DNA of 64,000 nt from Nageia nagi (GCA_050084985.1 JBITNC010000001.1:123318001-123382000); one strand, 5' to 3'; positions 44,426 to 58,140 are shown, counted from the first letter of the stretch. Numbers and translations: made by a program. Notes: generated from the letters alone by a model not told the origin.

Positions 44426-47400
44426 CCTTCAAAAGCCTTACCTTATTATATCATAAGGAAAATCAAGACAGCTTGATGTTATTTTTCATTATACTAATTT
44501 TTCATTTAATCATCTCTTGTTTTCCTTTTAGTATTTTCAAGTATTTAATTTCAATTTAAACACTTTAATTAATATAGTTAAAACTATTTTTGGAGACAAT
44601 TTGATAATTTTGGAAGAGTATGAAATGCAAAATATAGAAGCGAATATTTTTACTTCTAGTACAAAGTTCAACTCACTTCAATGTTCCAATCAAGAACTAA
44701 ATACCAAATATTTTTTTTTTACAAAATATTATTTTATGAGATACCTTCATATTATTTGGTTATAATAAAATATCTATAGTAGTTTTATTAAATTAGTTAG
44801 GGAATTAGTTTTCCACTTTATATAGTCTCACCATTAAGACCTTTATGTTCATCATTAATATCTTAAGGGTTTCTAGAAATTAAATAATTTACAAAGTATA
44901 ATTATTTTTTTGTGAGCTTTCAATGTTGGAGAATCAAACCAAGTTTATTGTTTTCATGGTGATGAATTCATTGAAAATCTAAAATACCATGTTACATAAT
45001 GTAATAGGTCCAATGTTTTACCCTATTTATGGATTTTCATCATGTATAGATAAATAATGGCTATGTTTTATTTACTTTATTTCAATCTCATAAAAGGTCA
45101 TAACCTTATTTCTAGTAGCATTTTGAGATATTTTTTAATTATTTTTAAATAGTAATGTATTTTATTATTCAAAAATTATTATAAATATCTTCATAATAAG
45201 TTAAAAAATAAATGAAGATAGTAACTTTTTGGTGATGGAAGTTAGCTATAGAGTTTTCTCTTTACATATATTTTATAATGTACTATTGAACATAATAATA
45301 ATTGAGATATTAAGACAATACTTGATTATATATAGCCTATTCATAATCAACATGAATCTAAAATTCTAATAAATTAGAAATGACATGCTACCAAATCCAA
45401 GTACTTATGAATGATATTCAAGAATACTTTGATATAAAGGATTACAAAATAGTACAACATACTACCCTCTATCTAAGTACAAAATTTTATTCGATGATTA
45501 CAAATTTTTAAAATGAGTTTTTTACTTATAATTCTTGATTATGGCTATAGAAGGTATTAATATTGTGGAGATGCGACCATTTTTGGAATTTGGTATCCAA
45601 TTTATAAATAAATTTTATTAGTATAACTCTCATAAAACTCCAAATAAAATGTAGGATATATTAACTCTTCAAGATGTGGTTGATAGAGGCATTAGGACTC
45701 TAGATACTATTTAATATCTAATGATAAAGAGTTTATTGAAGAGGTAAAAGAAAAATAACCAAAAAAAAGGAAGATCATTAAGATTATAAGGATGATAATG
45801 GACTAATGAAAATAACAAAGGATGTTACTATTATATCGAATATTATAAACTATTAAAAATTAATTAAATTAAAAATTCACTTATGCATACAACATAATAT
45901 ACCACTATTCAAAATGATATTCTAAAAGTATTGAAATCAAATATACACATAGAATGGAATGATTTGATACCTTTAATATATTTATGAAATGATCTTTGAA
46001 TTTGAGGATATAAATATACCAAAGTTAAAATGCCCAAGATTATGCAAGATGATAATGTTGACCCTTATAATTATGAAAGATATTGCAATGAAAATAAAAG
46101 TATTCAACAATGTATGTTAGACTATAATAGATCTTTTTATAGGTAGCATCAAGAGAATGAATAGAGTAGTGATATGGGAGTATGATTCTCAATATATATT
46201 TATCTTATTAGGTTGGGATGTGATGATGCTAGATAAGGAATGCCAAGCCTTGCTACTACTTTTATATCTTCCAAACATAAAATAAGAATATTAGTAAATA
46301 TTCCATAATAATAAAAAAGTAATTGTAATATTAATATAGTTGTAGATATAATCATGATAAAATGCATGTTAGCTTTGACTAGAACATGATTAATATATGG
46401 TTAGCACAATAGTATTGTTATGTAAATAATATTTTATTTAAATATACCAAATATTATTTTATAATACATGGAAAACTATATTTTGGTGCTTGGAATTTGC
46501 TCCTATTTGGGTATGTAATGATGAGAATTATAATTGTACTTCAAAAGAAGAATTAATAATCAAAGAAAAATGCATAGTAAAAATTTAAAATATAATTCCC
46601 TAAATATTGATAATTTGATTCTCCTTCCTACCCCTTTTTATCTTGGTTTCCCTTGAAAATGTAAAGGAAGTGGAAAATAAGATAAAAACTTACCTTAAAA
46701 ATGATGATATTGCTTAGAGATTCAAGTTATCTATACAAATATATGATTCATAGCTTTTATCCATGGTGAAACTTTTAATACCTCAAAAATTCCAAAAGGA
46801 ATGTTCTAGGAGGATAACCATCCTTCCTATAAAGGGTCATTGATGAATTTACCCAAATGTGATTTAGATCATGGAGCTAACATGATAATGAAACCTTTGA
46901 CATACCTAAAAAGTCCCAAAAGGGAGCTTACAATTTGACATATCAATCAAGAAATGTATCATGATGTTGAGTCTTTTATGACTCCCTAAAAGCGTAAAAA
47001 AGATTCAAATGGTCATCATGGAATTACCATGGCCTAGTCAAATAGGAACATCTAATATAAGGTTTTTGATATCCTATTTTTCAAATTTATTGATCTAGAT
47101 AAAACTACTAAGGTCCTATATACTAGATCTATTAAATTTGAGAGTCTTCATCTTCTAATATTGATAATAAAAGATTATTGGAGTTGCTACACAAAATATG
47201 AATGTCTACATTTTTTTTAATGATATTTATTCTACTTTTCATGTGTATCTAAAATCCTCTAATAAATATATCATAATGATGATTTTTTTTCGATTACCAA
47301 AAAGAATAAAAGAAGAGTTAACTAATCATCATGGAGTTACCATGAACTAGTCCAAATAGGAAGATCCACTTTGAGGTTTTTGATCTATTATATGCTATAT

Positions 47401-47575
47401 TTGTTATAATTTATGTATTTTTAATTTCTTATATTATTATGTACTAATTATAAGAATTTGTAATTAATATTATGAATATTTGACATCAACAATATTTTTG
47501 TTGCATGAACAAAAATGTCTCCAATTTTGATCTTTTACTTTTTACTTCTAAAATTACATTCTAATATCTAAAATT
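44426..47575. other. Gene-free stretch, possible old retroelement debris
   Basis: No open frame of note. Near 46850-46910 (plus) a CDLDHGANMIMKPLTYL-like reading resembles a Ty3 protease (DxGAxxNxMPL), and near 46020-46090 a gag-like reading is possible, but both are weak. A direct repeat of about 95 bp occurs at 46981-47075 and 47290-47385. Confidence 0.3.
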
Positions 47576-47577
47576 GA

Positions 47578-48180
47578 TTTATTGAATATTTTACATCATC
47601 CATAAGATTAACTAAGGTGGAAGCTAGACTAACATCAATATTAATAATAAATGAATAAAGATAGTGAAATGATAGTAAATAATAATAATCTATAATACTT
47701 CAATAAATACACAAATATATAAATCAAATACTTAGATCATTGGATTGAATATATAATTAAGAAATCATATTGAGGATACTTAGAAAAATAAATACATATC
47801 ACTTTACCTTGATGATAAAATTAATATGCATATAAGAACTTGTCAAAAATGTAGATCTCAATATTACGAACCTCTCAAATAGATAAGATAGAATGAATGA
47901 TTTTCATGATAGCATTTGCACCTATGCTGGGAATGATATCCACACTCAAAGTAATGTTTGTACAAGGATCTATACAACTTAGTATTCATAACCAAATCCA
48001 ACAACAATATAATGATTGAAAAGCCTAATCTATAATATAATATCAAAATAGCATAATGATAGAGCTTTTGTGATATCGAATCTCTATCTCAATAGGTGGT
48101 GTTGAAGAACACCTTAAAGTAGTAGTTGAGTGTGACTATAGTGTTAAAGATATGATAATGTCCACATTTAGATCAATCTT
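47578..48180 (+). repeat. 0.6-kb direct repeat, copy 1
   Basis: Aligns with 49125-49715 in the same orientation (for example CTTAGATYATTGGATT and TAGAAAAATAAATAC blocks). Not coding. Strand is arbitrary. Confidence 0.85.
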
Positions 48181-49124
48181 CCATTTATAGTATAGAAAAA
48201 TCCTATAGTATATGTCTTGAGGCTAACATCAATATTGGGATACCTTCAATAAAAAGAGAGAAAAGATGCATGAGAAGATGTTCATTTCAATCCACTATAA
48301 CATATAACATTTAAGAATATAATATAACACCATACATAGTAATTACAGTGAAGGGTAGATAAAATTTGAAGTATCAATAGATGATCCCCTTTGCAAATTG
48401 AAATGAAATGAAGTGTAATTATGTTTATGAAGGAAAAAAAGAGAGAAAACATAATAGTCTCCTACTTTCATGTAATGCTCTCAGATCATCAATGTTTGAT
48501 GATATTAGTTACCTCTTAGTTTCATTGATTATGAATAAGTAAACTCCTTAACCAATCATAATAATCATATACAAAGAATGACCTATAAAAGGAGAGACAA
48601 AAAATAACATCTTCTAAAACATACATGTAATCATTACTTAAAGATATAGTAGTAAACATTAGAGGAATAATCAACATCATATGTGTGTATAATATCATCA
48701 TTTCAATAATCAATTCCATATTCATGGATAACAATTGTCAAAGTAGAACTAAGCATCTCATTCATGGACTTATTCGATAACAATCCATTTTAAAAGATAT
48801 AGCAATAAAAAGTAAGAATGAAATTAATATAATATACATATATTGTTATGGAAACAAAATTAACTTTATTCATAGATACATATCATCATAGTATGACCTA
48901 ACCCATTCATGGATGCAAACATATGATTATAGAGAGAATAATCATAGTAATGGTTAGTTCATACCTAACCAACAAAAGGTGATCATAACATATTAGGATC
49001 ACATAATTATTGAAGAAAAAATATATTCCATTCATAGATGCATATATTCATGGAAGCAATGAACTCCCTATTCAAGGATGTCTCATAAAGGTGATGGTTA
49101 TTTATACATCCACAATGGGTATAA
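48181..49124. other. Spacer between the 0.6-kb repeats
   Basis: No gene. Its first about 220 bp (48205-48425) recur in diverged form at 56050-56260. A degenerate CCATTCATGGATGCA-like string recurs at 48717, 48868, 48902 and 49030. Confidence 0.6.
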
Positions 49125-49715
49125 ATATGTTAAATATTTTAACTCACCCCTAATATTAACCTAAGTGGGAACTAAACAAATATTAACATTAATGATATAT
49201 CAATAAAAAAGTGAAATAACAACAAATAATAATAATATAAGGTACTTTAATAAATATGCAGATATATAGATAGAGGACTTAGATTATTGGATTAGATTTA
49301 TAATTAACCAATTGTATTAAGAAAGAGATTTAGAAAAATAAATACCTATCATGTTACCTTGATGATTAGAGTGATATACATATCAAAACTTATCGATAAT
49401 GTAGATACCAATATTATGAACCTATTAGATAAATGAGATAGAATGATCAATGTTCACAATCATGCTAGGTATGAACATTCACACTTAAAGAAATGTTAAC
49501 CTTAGGATACCCACAGTTAATTTTCACAACCAAAATCTAATAATAGTATAATGACTGACAAGCCTAATCTAACATATAATATCAAAATAACATAATGGTA
49601 GAGTTTATGTGATATCAAATCTCAATTTCAATATGTGGTGCTAAAGAACACTTAAAAGTAGTATTGAGTGTGACTATTGAGATAAAGATATGATAGCCTC
49701 ATGTAGATCAATCCT
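49125..49715 (+). repeat. 0.6-kb direct repeat, copy 2
   Basis: Offset from copy 1 is about 1.54 kb. The copies could be LTRs of a 2.1-kb element or parts of a tandem duplication; no PBS or PPT was found at the inner edges. Confidence 0.85.
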
Positions 49716-50215
49716 TATTAGACTAAAAAGGGCCTTTGGTTCCATTCATAAATTTCCACCTAAGGCCTTTACTGATGGTTATTTCATCATCATCTATGGG
49801 GGTTCCATCAAAATTCAATCTCTTGTGGTGGTAATTTCTAACCACTACCATATGGTTATTTAAATTGTCATCTAAAGTCCTATAGAGGTGGGTATAAACT
49901 ACCATAATTTTGGGTCAATTTTAAATTTATCATATTAAAACTTAAGGGGTGGTTTATAACTACTAATTAATAATTTATTTAAGAAAAAAGGTGTAGCTTA
50001 GAAGCATTCTTATAATGGAATAATGCATACATATTCAAGCTATACCATCCTTGATTACCCAAGGAACCTATGCTTAATCATACTACTTGCCATGTAATCT
50101 TAAATGATGTCCCAATAGAACTAGATCACTGTTTAATCATTTACCTTGCTATCCTAGTGTATGACTAGTGGCACTCAAAGGAACACCTAACAATACCTCT
50201 ATAGTGGTCCATTAT
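49716..50215. other. Gene-free stretch
   Basis: The 60-codon ORF at 49723-49905 (minus) has no recognised motif. A block beginning TAGACTAAAAAGGGCC may be a small inserted element. Confidence 0.3.
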
Positions 50216-50400
50216 ATGGATATGAAATGATCCAAGTGCACCATATGAAATGATCTAAATGCACCAACATATGATATGAAATTGTCTAAGTACATCATAA
50301 GATTTGAAATGTTCCTAATGTACCATATATATAATATGAAATTATATAAGTTCTCTATATAATATGAAATGAGCTAAGTGCACCATATATATGATATAAA
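50216..50400. repeat. Degenerate short tandem repeat
   Basis: A core like ATATGAAATGATCTAAGTGCACC recurs about six times with variable spacing (25-45 bp). It leads into the 285-bp array. Confidence 0.7.
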
Positions 50401-51300
50401 ATGATTTAAAAACTAGTGCTAAAGTGTTAAGTTATCAAAAACATGCTTGTAATGTTTATACAAACAAAAAAAAATATGTGGTTCTCAAGTGGATGATATA
50501 TTGTATTATACAAAATGATGAGATAAAATAATGGAATATGTTGTGGGTCCTTCATTATCTAGCTTGTATTAGAACTTTATAACAAATAAAATATGACACA
50601 TTATATGAATTGATTTATTACAACATATATGGTCTAAAAACTAGCTTGGATTTAGAGAAACCAACTGGTCAACCCAAAATAAATTTAAGCATCAAAAACT
50701 AGTCCAAAATTGATAATTTGGCACAAACATGCTTGTAATACTTAGCCAAATATAAAAATAAATATATGGTTCCCTAGTAGATATCATGTTGTATATAATA
50801 TAATGAAGAGATGAAAATAATGGAATATGTAATGGGTTCCCTCATTTACTGGCCTGTATCAAAACATTTTTATAAATAAATTATGATGTGTGATATGAAA
50901 TTCTTTAAATAGACCATATGATATAAAAATAGGCTTGGATAAGGAAAGAAACTATTCAAACCATAAATTTTATATCAAAAATTAGTCAAAAACTAGTAAG
51001 TTAGCAAAAACATGCTTGTAATACTTAGCCAAACATAGAAAAATATGTGGTTCCCAAGTTGATGTCATGTTGTAAATATAAATGATGAGATGAAAATAAT
51101 GGAACTTAATAAAGCTCCTCCATTTCCTAGTCTATATAAAATTTAAATTATAAATTAGTTATGATATGTGATATTAAATGATTTAAATATACATTATGAT
51201 CCAAAAACTAGCTTGGAGAATGAAAGCAATTATTGAACCAAAAATATTTCTAAATGTCAAAACCCAATCTAGAAGTGATAAGTTGGCCTCATCCACCATA
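50400..51300. repeat. Satellite-like tandem array, about 285-bp unit, 3 copies plus a partial
   Basis: ACATGCTTGT recurs at 50441, 50727 and 51010 (286 and 283 bp apart). Around it an AACTAGT start, a TATGTGGTTCYC block, a GATGAGATGAAAATAATGGA block and an AAAACTAGCTTGGA block occur in the same order in each unit. A fourth unit begins near 51250 and fades. Confidence 0.9.
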
Positions 51301-51973
51301 TATTTTTAACTGATGTAACTATATCATATTTTATATAATGATTTAAATACACTAAATGATATGAAAAAATGATACAAGATTATCTAAGTATCTTTGAAAC
51401 CTTATGAAGTACAATAATTAGGCTTCCATTTGAAAAAGTACTTGGATCTAGTCTTTTGAGATGTAATTTTTGGCCCAATGTCTTGTTGTTGGCACTTAAA
51501 TCACTTGTAAAATTTTATTATAATTTATGTTTGATAAATACTCTAAAGTTAGAAAATATTTTAAATACCAATAACTAGTATATTGTACCAAAAAGTCCAT
51601 ACATAAGGACCTTGTAATTATTTGACAAGCACAATGGCATGGTGCATGCTTTCAAGTAATGCAACTACACCATATAATATAATTGCACCATATAAAAGAG
51701 TCTTGAATAATTACATTAAAATTCAACAAAAATTGATATTATATAAAATCAAGGAAAAATATGAAAATACACAAACATATGATATGAAAATCAACTATAA
51801 ATAAGAACCAACATTACAACCATAAGTCTAATTCAATTATACATATCCAAGCATGTCACATATATAAAGTGTGTTATATATCCAAGTATGTTGCATCAAA
51901 ACTATTCCTTGCAATTATGTTTAACTTATATTTAACATCTAAAAAGAACTTAACATAAGATCTAAAAAATAAT
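51301..51973. other. Gene-free stretch
   Basis: AT-rich, no motif seen; short open frames only. Confidence 0.4.
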
Positions 51974-52381
51974 CTATGGATAGAGAGGAGTTTTTAGAGC
52001 TTCTTGTAAGGAGGATGAAAACATTGAAAAACAAGGTCTTGTTTTTGTGGCCATATTATTTTTGCTTCTTAACAAGATTTTTTCCCCTATATTGATGATA
52101 ATAAAACTAAATTTTGAGTAACTTTTAGATTTTTCAAGCTCAATACTAATCACCTTGCCTTCATCCAGTATGATACGAATCACTATTGGCATTTTTGATG
52201 ATGTCTCTTTTGGTGTTTTTTTAGATATTGGTGGTATCTTTTGTAATAGTTTTTTGAAGACATTCACCATTAAAACAATATTTGTATTTGAAAAGATGTT
52301 AAATATTACAAAGATCAATTTAAATACACAAGGCTCAAGAATTATTTGATAAGATTCATTATGCAAACATAGTTTCATCAA
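51974..52381 (-). CDS. Unrecognised ORF of 135 codons, probably not a gene
   Basis: This is the longest uninterrupted frame in 41-64 kb. The product would be lysine- and isoleucine-rich (pI high) without any domain, signal peptide or transposon motif I recognise. Its first about 25 codons lie in a dispersed repeat that recurs at 53.9 and 55.5 kb, which argues against a conserved gene. Codon use is as AT-rich as the surroundings. It may be a stretch of an unknown element's gag-like ORF or simply chance. Confidence 0.15.
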   Translation of the reverse strand: MMKLCLHNESYQIILEPCVFKLIFVIFNIFSNTNIVLMVNVFKKLLQKIPPISKKTPKETSSKMPIVIRIILDEGKVISIELEKSKSYSKFSFIIINIGEKILLRSKNNMATKTRPCFSMFSSSLQEALKTPLYP

Positions 52382-55300
52382 CTACAATGACTATAAGATA
52401 TGCATAAAATGGATTTTATAAAAATACTCTAGCATTATGCAACACAAATCAATATAATGCAATGATTATAATGCATTTATTAAATATTCTACATATTATG
52501 TTATACTTTTAAAGACTCATGCATAAGTAGGTAATTGCATTTCAAACATGAAGAATATTCTTATGGAGATTATTGGTGATGTAAACTAATGCAAGATCTA
52601 AAGATTCTTGTGTAATGATTTGGTTCATGCTTTGGGGTAGCTACAAAATCATGTTTCATTTCATTTTTTCAAAAAATAATATTAATTAATATTTATATGA
52701 ATAGAAAATGTTGTTGATGGTTACAACAAGTAAGTCTTCAATGTAGTTGGATTAAAGTTGAAAAAAGGGTATATGCATTTTTGACCTTCTTAGCCATGCA
52801 TGCTATCTTGAGGAAATTTAGAAAAACCATAACATTTGATTGATAAAATGTAACATAGAGACACACCATATTTTTTAGGAATATTTTACAAATATAGAGT
52901 GAATAACTAGATAAGGAGATGAAAGAAATACAAATATGAAAGGAGAAATACTTGAAGCTAGAAAGAAAAATACTCAACAAATAATAAATGTTAAGGAACA
53001 CCATCTAGACTCTTGTGTTGGGAATGGCACCTCATATTCTCTACAATATTTGTATAGCTATAATAAAAATGAAAATAACTTCATCCATGTTTAACAATGT
53101 TGAAAGAAATAAACACAACAAAGCTAATTGTATAATAAAAAAATTGGTTATTTATACATTCTCTACAACCTTGATATAATGGAGAAATACCTCAACACCT
53201 TTGTAGGAACCTTAATATTTTGATTATTTTCAAAATGATGATTGAATTTCCAATGAGATTAATCATATTTTAGGAAATCTTCCATATTTGAATCCATGGT
53301 GGTGCATGCCTCCAATGTATATTGCTCAAAAGTAGATGGTTATTCTACATGCAAATAAAATTATTATATGTCGGGTCAATTCTAGTAAAAATAGGTACTC
53401 ACATTGAACCTCTTGAAAACCAAGAGTTTTCATATTTTGGCACCTTTGACATGGAAATATAATTATTTTATATTCCATTGAATTATGTTTTGCAAATTTA
53501 ATGAATTATTCATTCCTAATAACATAAATGTCACTATTTCTAGTTGCGTATATCCAAGATTTATGTATAATGTTTGATAGAAAATATCTTTAAATTATCC
53601 ATATCATAGATAAATTAAAATTTAATTAGTATCCATCTAAGAAAAGAAACTATTTTCTACATAAAGATATATTTATATGGGGCCATTATAAAGATAACTT
53701 TGAAAGAGTGTCCTATCTCCATGTAGAAATATGAATTGGGTGTGTGGATTTGTCTACTTGGTGAATTAGTACTTGAATATGATATAGACATTCATCAAAG
53801 AGTAGTTAAAAATGATATTTCATAAAATGATATAGTTTTGAATTACATGATAGGAATGTATGTAAAATATATGGAAGAATACACTAAGCCTAGGAATTAT
53901 TTAACAATATGCATGATGTAGATATAGTTTCATGGAATATAATGATCGTAGGATATGCACAAAATGGGTTTTTTAGAAAGGTTCAAGAGAATTTTAAGAA
54001 AATATAATTGTTAATGTAAATAACAACTTTGTAATCTTTTCCATCATTATTTTATAATATGCCATCATAGGATCTTTAAATGAAGGTATGGACATACATC
54101 AAAGAGTAGTTGAAAATGATTTTGCATTGAATATTATGGTTTTAACTTCCCTAAAATATATGTATACAAAATATATATCTAGTTTCATATAATTAAAGGA
54201 TTATATGATATTCAATTCATGGCTACAATACTTGGATGCCCTTAAACTCTTTGATTTGCTAAAGCACTTGGGAACATAGTGCAGATTCCTACAAGAGATC
54301 AAAACAAATCTCTAAAAAAATCAATTCACATAACAAACAAATAAATGGAAGAATAAAATAAAAAATAATTATTTATTCTTTTCAATCTACATTACCTTTT
54401 TAGGTCTATTACAATAGGTAATATAGAAATAAGGAAACTCCCACTTAAAAAAATAATGAATAGTTTAGAAACCAGGACATTACTAAAAATAGAAAGTTTC
54501 TAAAGATAGAAACTTCTAAAAATAGAAAGTTTCTTGAATTGTAACCAATATTGGTGTAAAATACCATTTAAACATGTACTAAGGTGCTCCCCAATTTATT
54601 CTTCTAAAAAAAATCTACAACAAAAAGATATTAAAGTCTACTTATTGGAAATTCTTGAAAATTGACACTAAAAGCTAATTTTGGGGCACTAAATGATGGA
54701 TTTAGGCCAATTAGAAAACTTCCATTTGGGGTAATTACTCTCTTGGGAGGTGAAATTCTAATCATGAAAACCCATATGTAGCTCTCCTCAAAATTTCAAG
54801 ATAATCTAATAGTTGGATCAAAAGTTATGATCATTTGAAGGTGCATCTGAACAAACCTTGACAACATAACCTTTGTATGTATTCTACTTGCATGCAACCA
54901 TGTAGGTCTAGTGGAATGAGGGTTGTAAATATTTTAATAGTATGAGTGAATCTTATAACATTATTATTGGGATGAATCATTAAACATGATTGTTGACCTT
55001 CTTGTCCATGCAGACTATATTGAGGGAGCTTCGAACTTAATTGCCAAAAACACCCATAAACCCTAAATTAGGTGTGTGAATGTGTGTACTTGGCACTTGT
55101 AAATTTAGTATTATTATTATTTAATTATATCTTGAATATATTTAAAATTAATTACAATAATACCTATAAAACCTTGAATTGGATGTGTGTATGTATGTAC
55201 TTTGTGCTCATAAATCAAATATATTATGGTTCATGAAGGCTATATTAAGAGAGCTTTATGACTTTACTTACCAAAATACCCATAAACCTTGAATTGGGTG

Positions 55301-55600
55301 TGTGTATGTGTCAACTTGGTGGTTATAAATTGAATGTTATGGTTGTGAGTGTGGAAATATATGAAAAATATAGAATAAGACACAAGACTCATGAATTGTT
55401 TGACAAGATGTATAATGTATACATAATTTTATGGTTTATAATGATTGTAGGATATATAATTTATTTTTTGAAAATAGATCATATACATATGAAAAATGTG
55501 GAAGAATACACAAAACATAAGATTTGTTTTATAAGATGTATTATCGAAACATAGTTTCATGGTTTGAACTAATTGCAAGATACACATAAAATAAGATTTC
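52320..55600. repeat. Cluster of a dispersed monomer family
   Basis: Diverged copies of one unit occur around 52320-52420, 53730-54000, 54060-54180, 54990-55130 and 55230-55600. Shared blocks are CATCAAAGAGTAGTTGAAAA, GGAATTATTTGAYAA, CATAGTTTCATGG, AATGATTGTAGGATAT and CCATAAACCTTGAATTGGGT. The same blocks occur at 8870-9540 inside the long LTR of element 1. No coding potential. Confidence 0.65.
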
Positions 55601-57910
55601 TAAAAAAAGTAGAAAAATACAAGTTCACAAACCAAAAGAATACATATTTATCTTACATAGTGTCTCATATTATCTCCCCTCATCTCACTACATCTCTCTT
55701 TCTCTCTCTTCATTATATGTCATCTCCTCTTGTATCACCTCTACAAAATTCCCCTTGCTCTCCTCTAACCACTCACTTAGTTGGCAAGCTTGAAAAACTC
55801 AAAATGATAGAAAATTGTGAGTGCTTGCCTAGATTCTGTATGTGTACCTTTTAGTAAATTTTTTTGGTTTTCATTATAGGGTAATTTTAAGCTACCTTAT
55901 TATATTTTTTGGAGGAAACTTCTAACCAATCCACCTCATGAAAATCACCACTAAAATCTTAATGTGAGGTGATTAAAAATTGTCTCAAATTACCCACCTC
56001 TAAATCCTATTTTGGTCTAGTGCCTTCATTTGAAGGCAATAAAACTATCATACTACATATATTGAGGCTAGCATTGATGATTGGATACCTTGCATAAAAA
56101 AAGAAAAATTCTACATGAGAAGACATTCATAATGATCAATAATAAGATATAACATACAACAATATAATATAACATCACATTTAATAAGTACACTTAAGGA
56201 TGGAAAAATTAAGGAACAAAAAGATCCATCATGAAAATTTATATGTGGATTATTGATGCCTTGCTTATTGGATTTACTTGTAAAACCTTAATGAATTTTG
56301 ATGTAATATATGTATCTTTCTTAAAACTTGATAAATTATTGAAAAGAAATATTTGATGTTACCTGTTAACATTATAGTATTTCTCTATTGCATTATTTTT
56401 AGTAAATTAGAATTGATTTTTTTATGAATAAAATAGTATTTCTCTATTGCATTATTTTTATTTATTTTTTTATTTCTAGGTTTCTATAAGTAATCCTTGC
56501 CAAGTAGTTAGTTTTCAAGAATTACTTGTTTATCTACACTTGCAATCTATTTTTCACATGTAAATATTTTTTATTTTTATTGTGAGTGAGAAAGTCATTT
56601 TTATCTCTATAGTTTACCTCATAATGCTAGTTAAATATTCTCACTATGAGACTTCTCACTCTTTTACTTTTGTTTTTTAAATTAATTTCAAAATTGTAAA
56701 CGTTTCTGCATTAGAATATACAATGCCCATATTTTAGTTTCTATAATTTCTATCTACAAAATTTGAAATGAGAAGGAATGAGAAAATGATAAGTTGGGAT
56801 AACATACTTACTTAGACATCTTCTATGTTATTAGTGTTCTATTATACCTATTTCATGGAAAATAATTTTATCTTCTTATTTTTCTTATTGCCTTATTTGA
56901 AATGATTCCTATAGATGTTCTTGTTCTAAATTAATATAACTTAACCCCAAGCTAAGAAAAAATTGATTCATATTGATACTTTGTTATCCCTAAGGTATGT
57001 TATAGTATTAATTGATAGCAATCCCTATGAATGAACTATGATTAAACTATATCTCAATAGCTTTGGTTAAGTATTAGAGACTATATTAAAAATATTTTGC
57101 TTCTCTATACTGAATCTAAGTGGCTAAACTTGATTCTTTTGGAAATCAACATCATTGGATTTTTTTCATTCTTAGTATTTATTTCTTGAGATTTATTTGA
57201 TACTTGGTACTCTAAGATTATTTGCATTATTCTTGAATCTTTGTTGATGATTAGTAGTATTCTAGAGGAATATCATCAACATTTATTATATAGAAATAAT
57301 AATATTGATATTTTATTTCTATATTTTTATTTTTCTCTCTTTTTTTTTTCTACAAATGATTTCCTCTAATTTTTTGGTTCTCAATAATCACTTATTTATT
57401 TTTACCAATAAGATAGTTTTTATAAATGAATTCATTTTATCAAAGATAGAGAACCAATTATGAATTGTTTCCATCTTCATCATTATTATTGTAGAACCTA
57501 CAATAATTTTCATTGAAATATATTTTCTCTTTTTTATTTTAAAAATAAAAGGAAAGATAAGACAAATCAATGTGGCAAGCACTTACTTTTATCTTAAGGT
57601 TGGTCTTCCTTTTCTTTTTGAGTTATAGATCTTGTTGGATCTAGAGCTTTAACCATGTTAATTATATTTTCCTCTTTTTTTGATGTATGGACTCTTTCCA
57701 TATTTTAACACATTATGTTCTACCAAATCTTATTCTTTTTGTGGAATTTCCTTTGTCATTGTATGGAAATCATTTTTTATGTAATCTATAACATGTGACT
57801 TCAAAGTTAGAAAAATAACATTCATAAATATATTATAGATCTCACATTCATCTAACTTACATCTACTATATTGGTATACCTTTTGAAAGTATAAGTACTC
57901 CTAATATCTC
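55601..57910. other. Gene-free stretch
   Basis: No protein motif. 56050-56260 is a diverged copy of 48205-48425. The 93-codon ORF at 55573-55854 (plus) starts in the repeat family and ends in a CT-rich stretch, so it is unlikely to be real. A tract repeated twice, TAGTATTTCTCTATTGCATT, is at 56377 and 56430. Confidence 0.4.
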
Positions 57911-58140
57911 TCAAGATCCTTGACTAAGAGAACATAAATCCACCACCTTAAATGTAATATTTGTGTTATTTTTATATTTATCCATGAAGATTTTGATAGT
58001 ATCATTCAATGAATAAATGAATATATTATGTAGCTTGTAGATATACTCACTTGCATCACCATTAAGGCTAAGTTTATGGAAATATAGAACCATTATATTT
58101 TTCTCACTTCCCAACTTTAGCAAATATTCCTTTCAAAATT
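57905..58140 (-). pseudogene. Ty3 (Tat/Athila-like) gag fragment
   Basis: The 70-codon piece reads VLYFHKLSLNGDASEYIYKL, then a TIKIFMDKYKNNTNIT block. This resembles the Retrotrans_gag segment in which a short linker is followed by a tryptophan-poor helix and F-x-x-(Q/K)-YK-(Y/N)-N. Downstream the frame is lost. No other domain of this element is visible. Confidence 0.4.

Noticed and set aside
46850-46910. Ty3 protease reading near 46.9 kb
   Set aside because: The CDLDHGANMIMKPL-like reading is short, with no gag or RT around it that I can read; left as a note only.
55573-55854. 93-codon plus-strand ORF with a Ser/Thr/Pro-rich middle
   Set aside because: Starts in the dispersed repeat, runs through a CT-rich simple stretch, and has no homologous motif.
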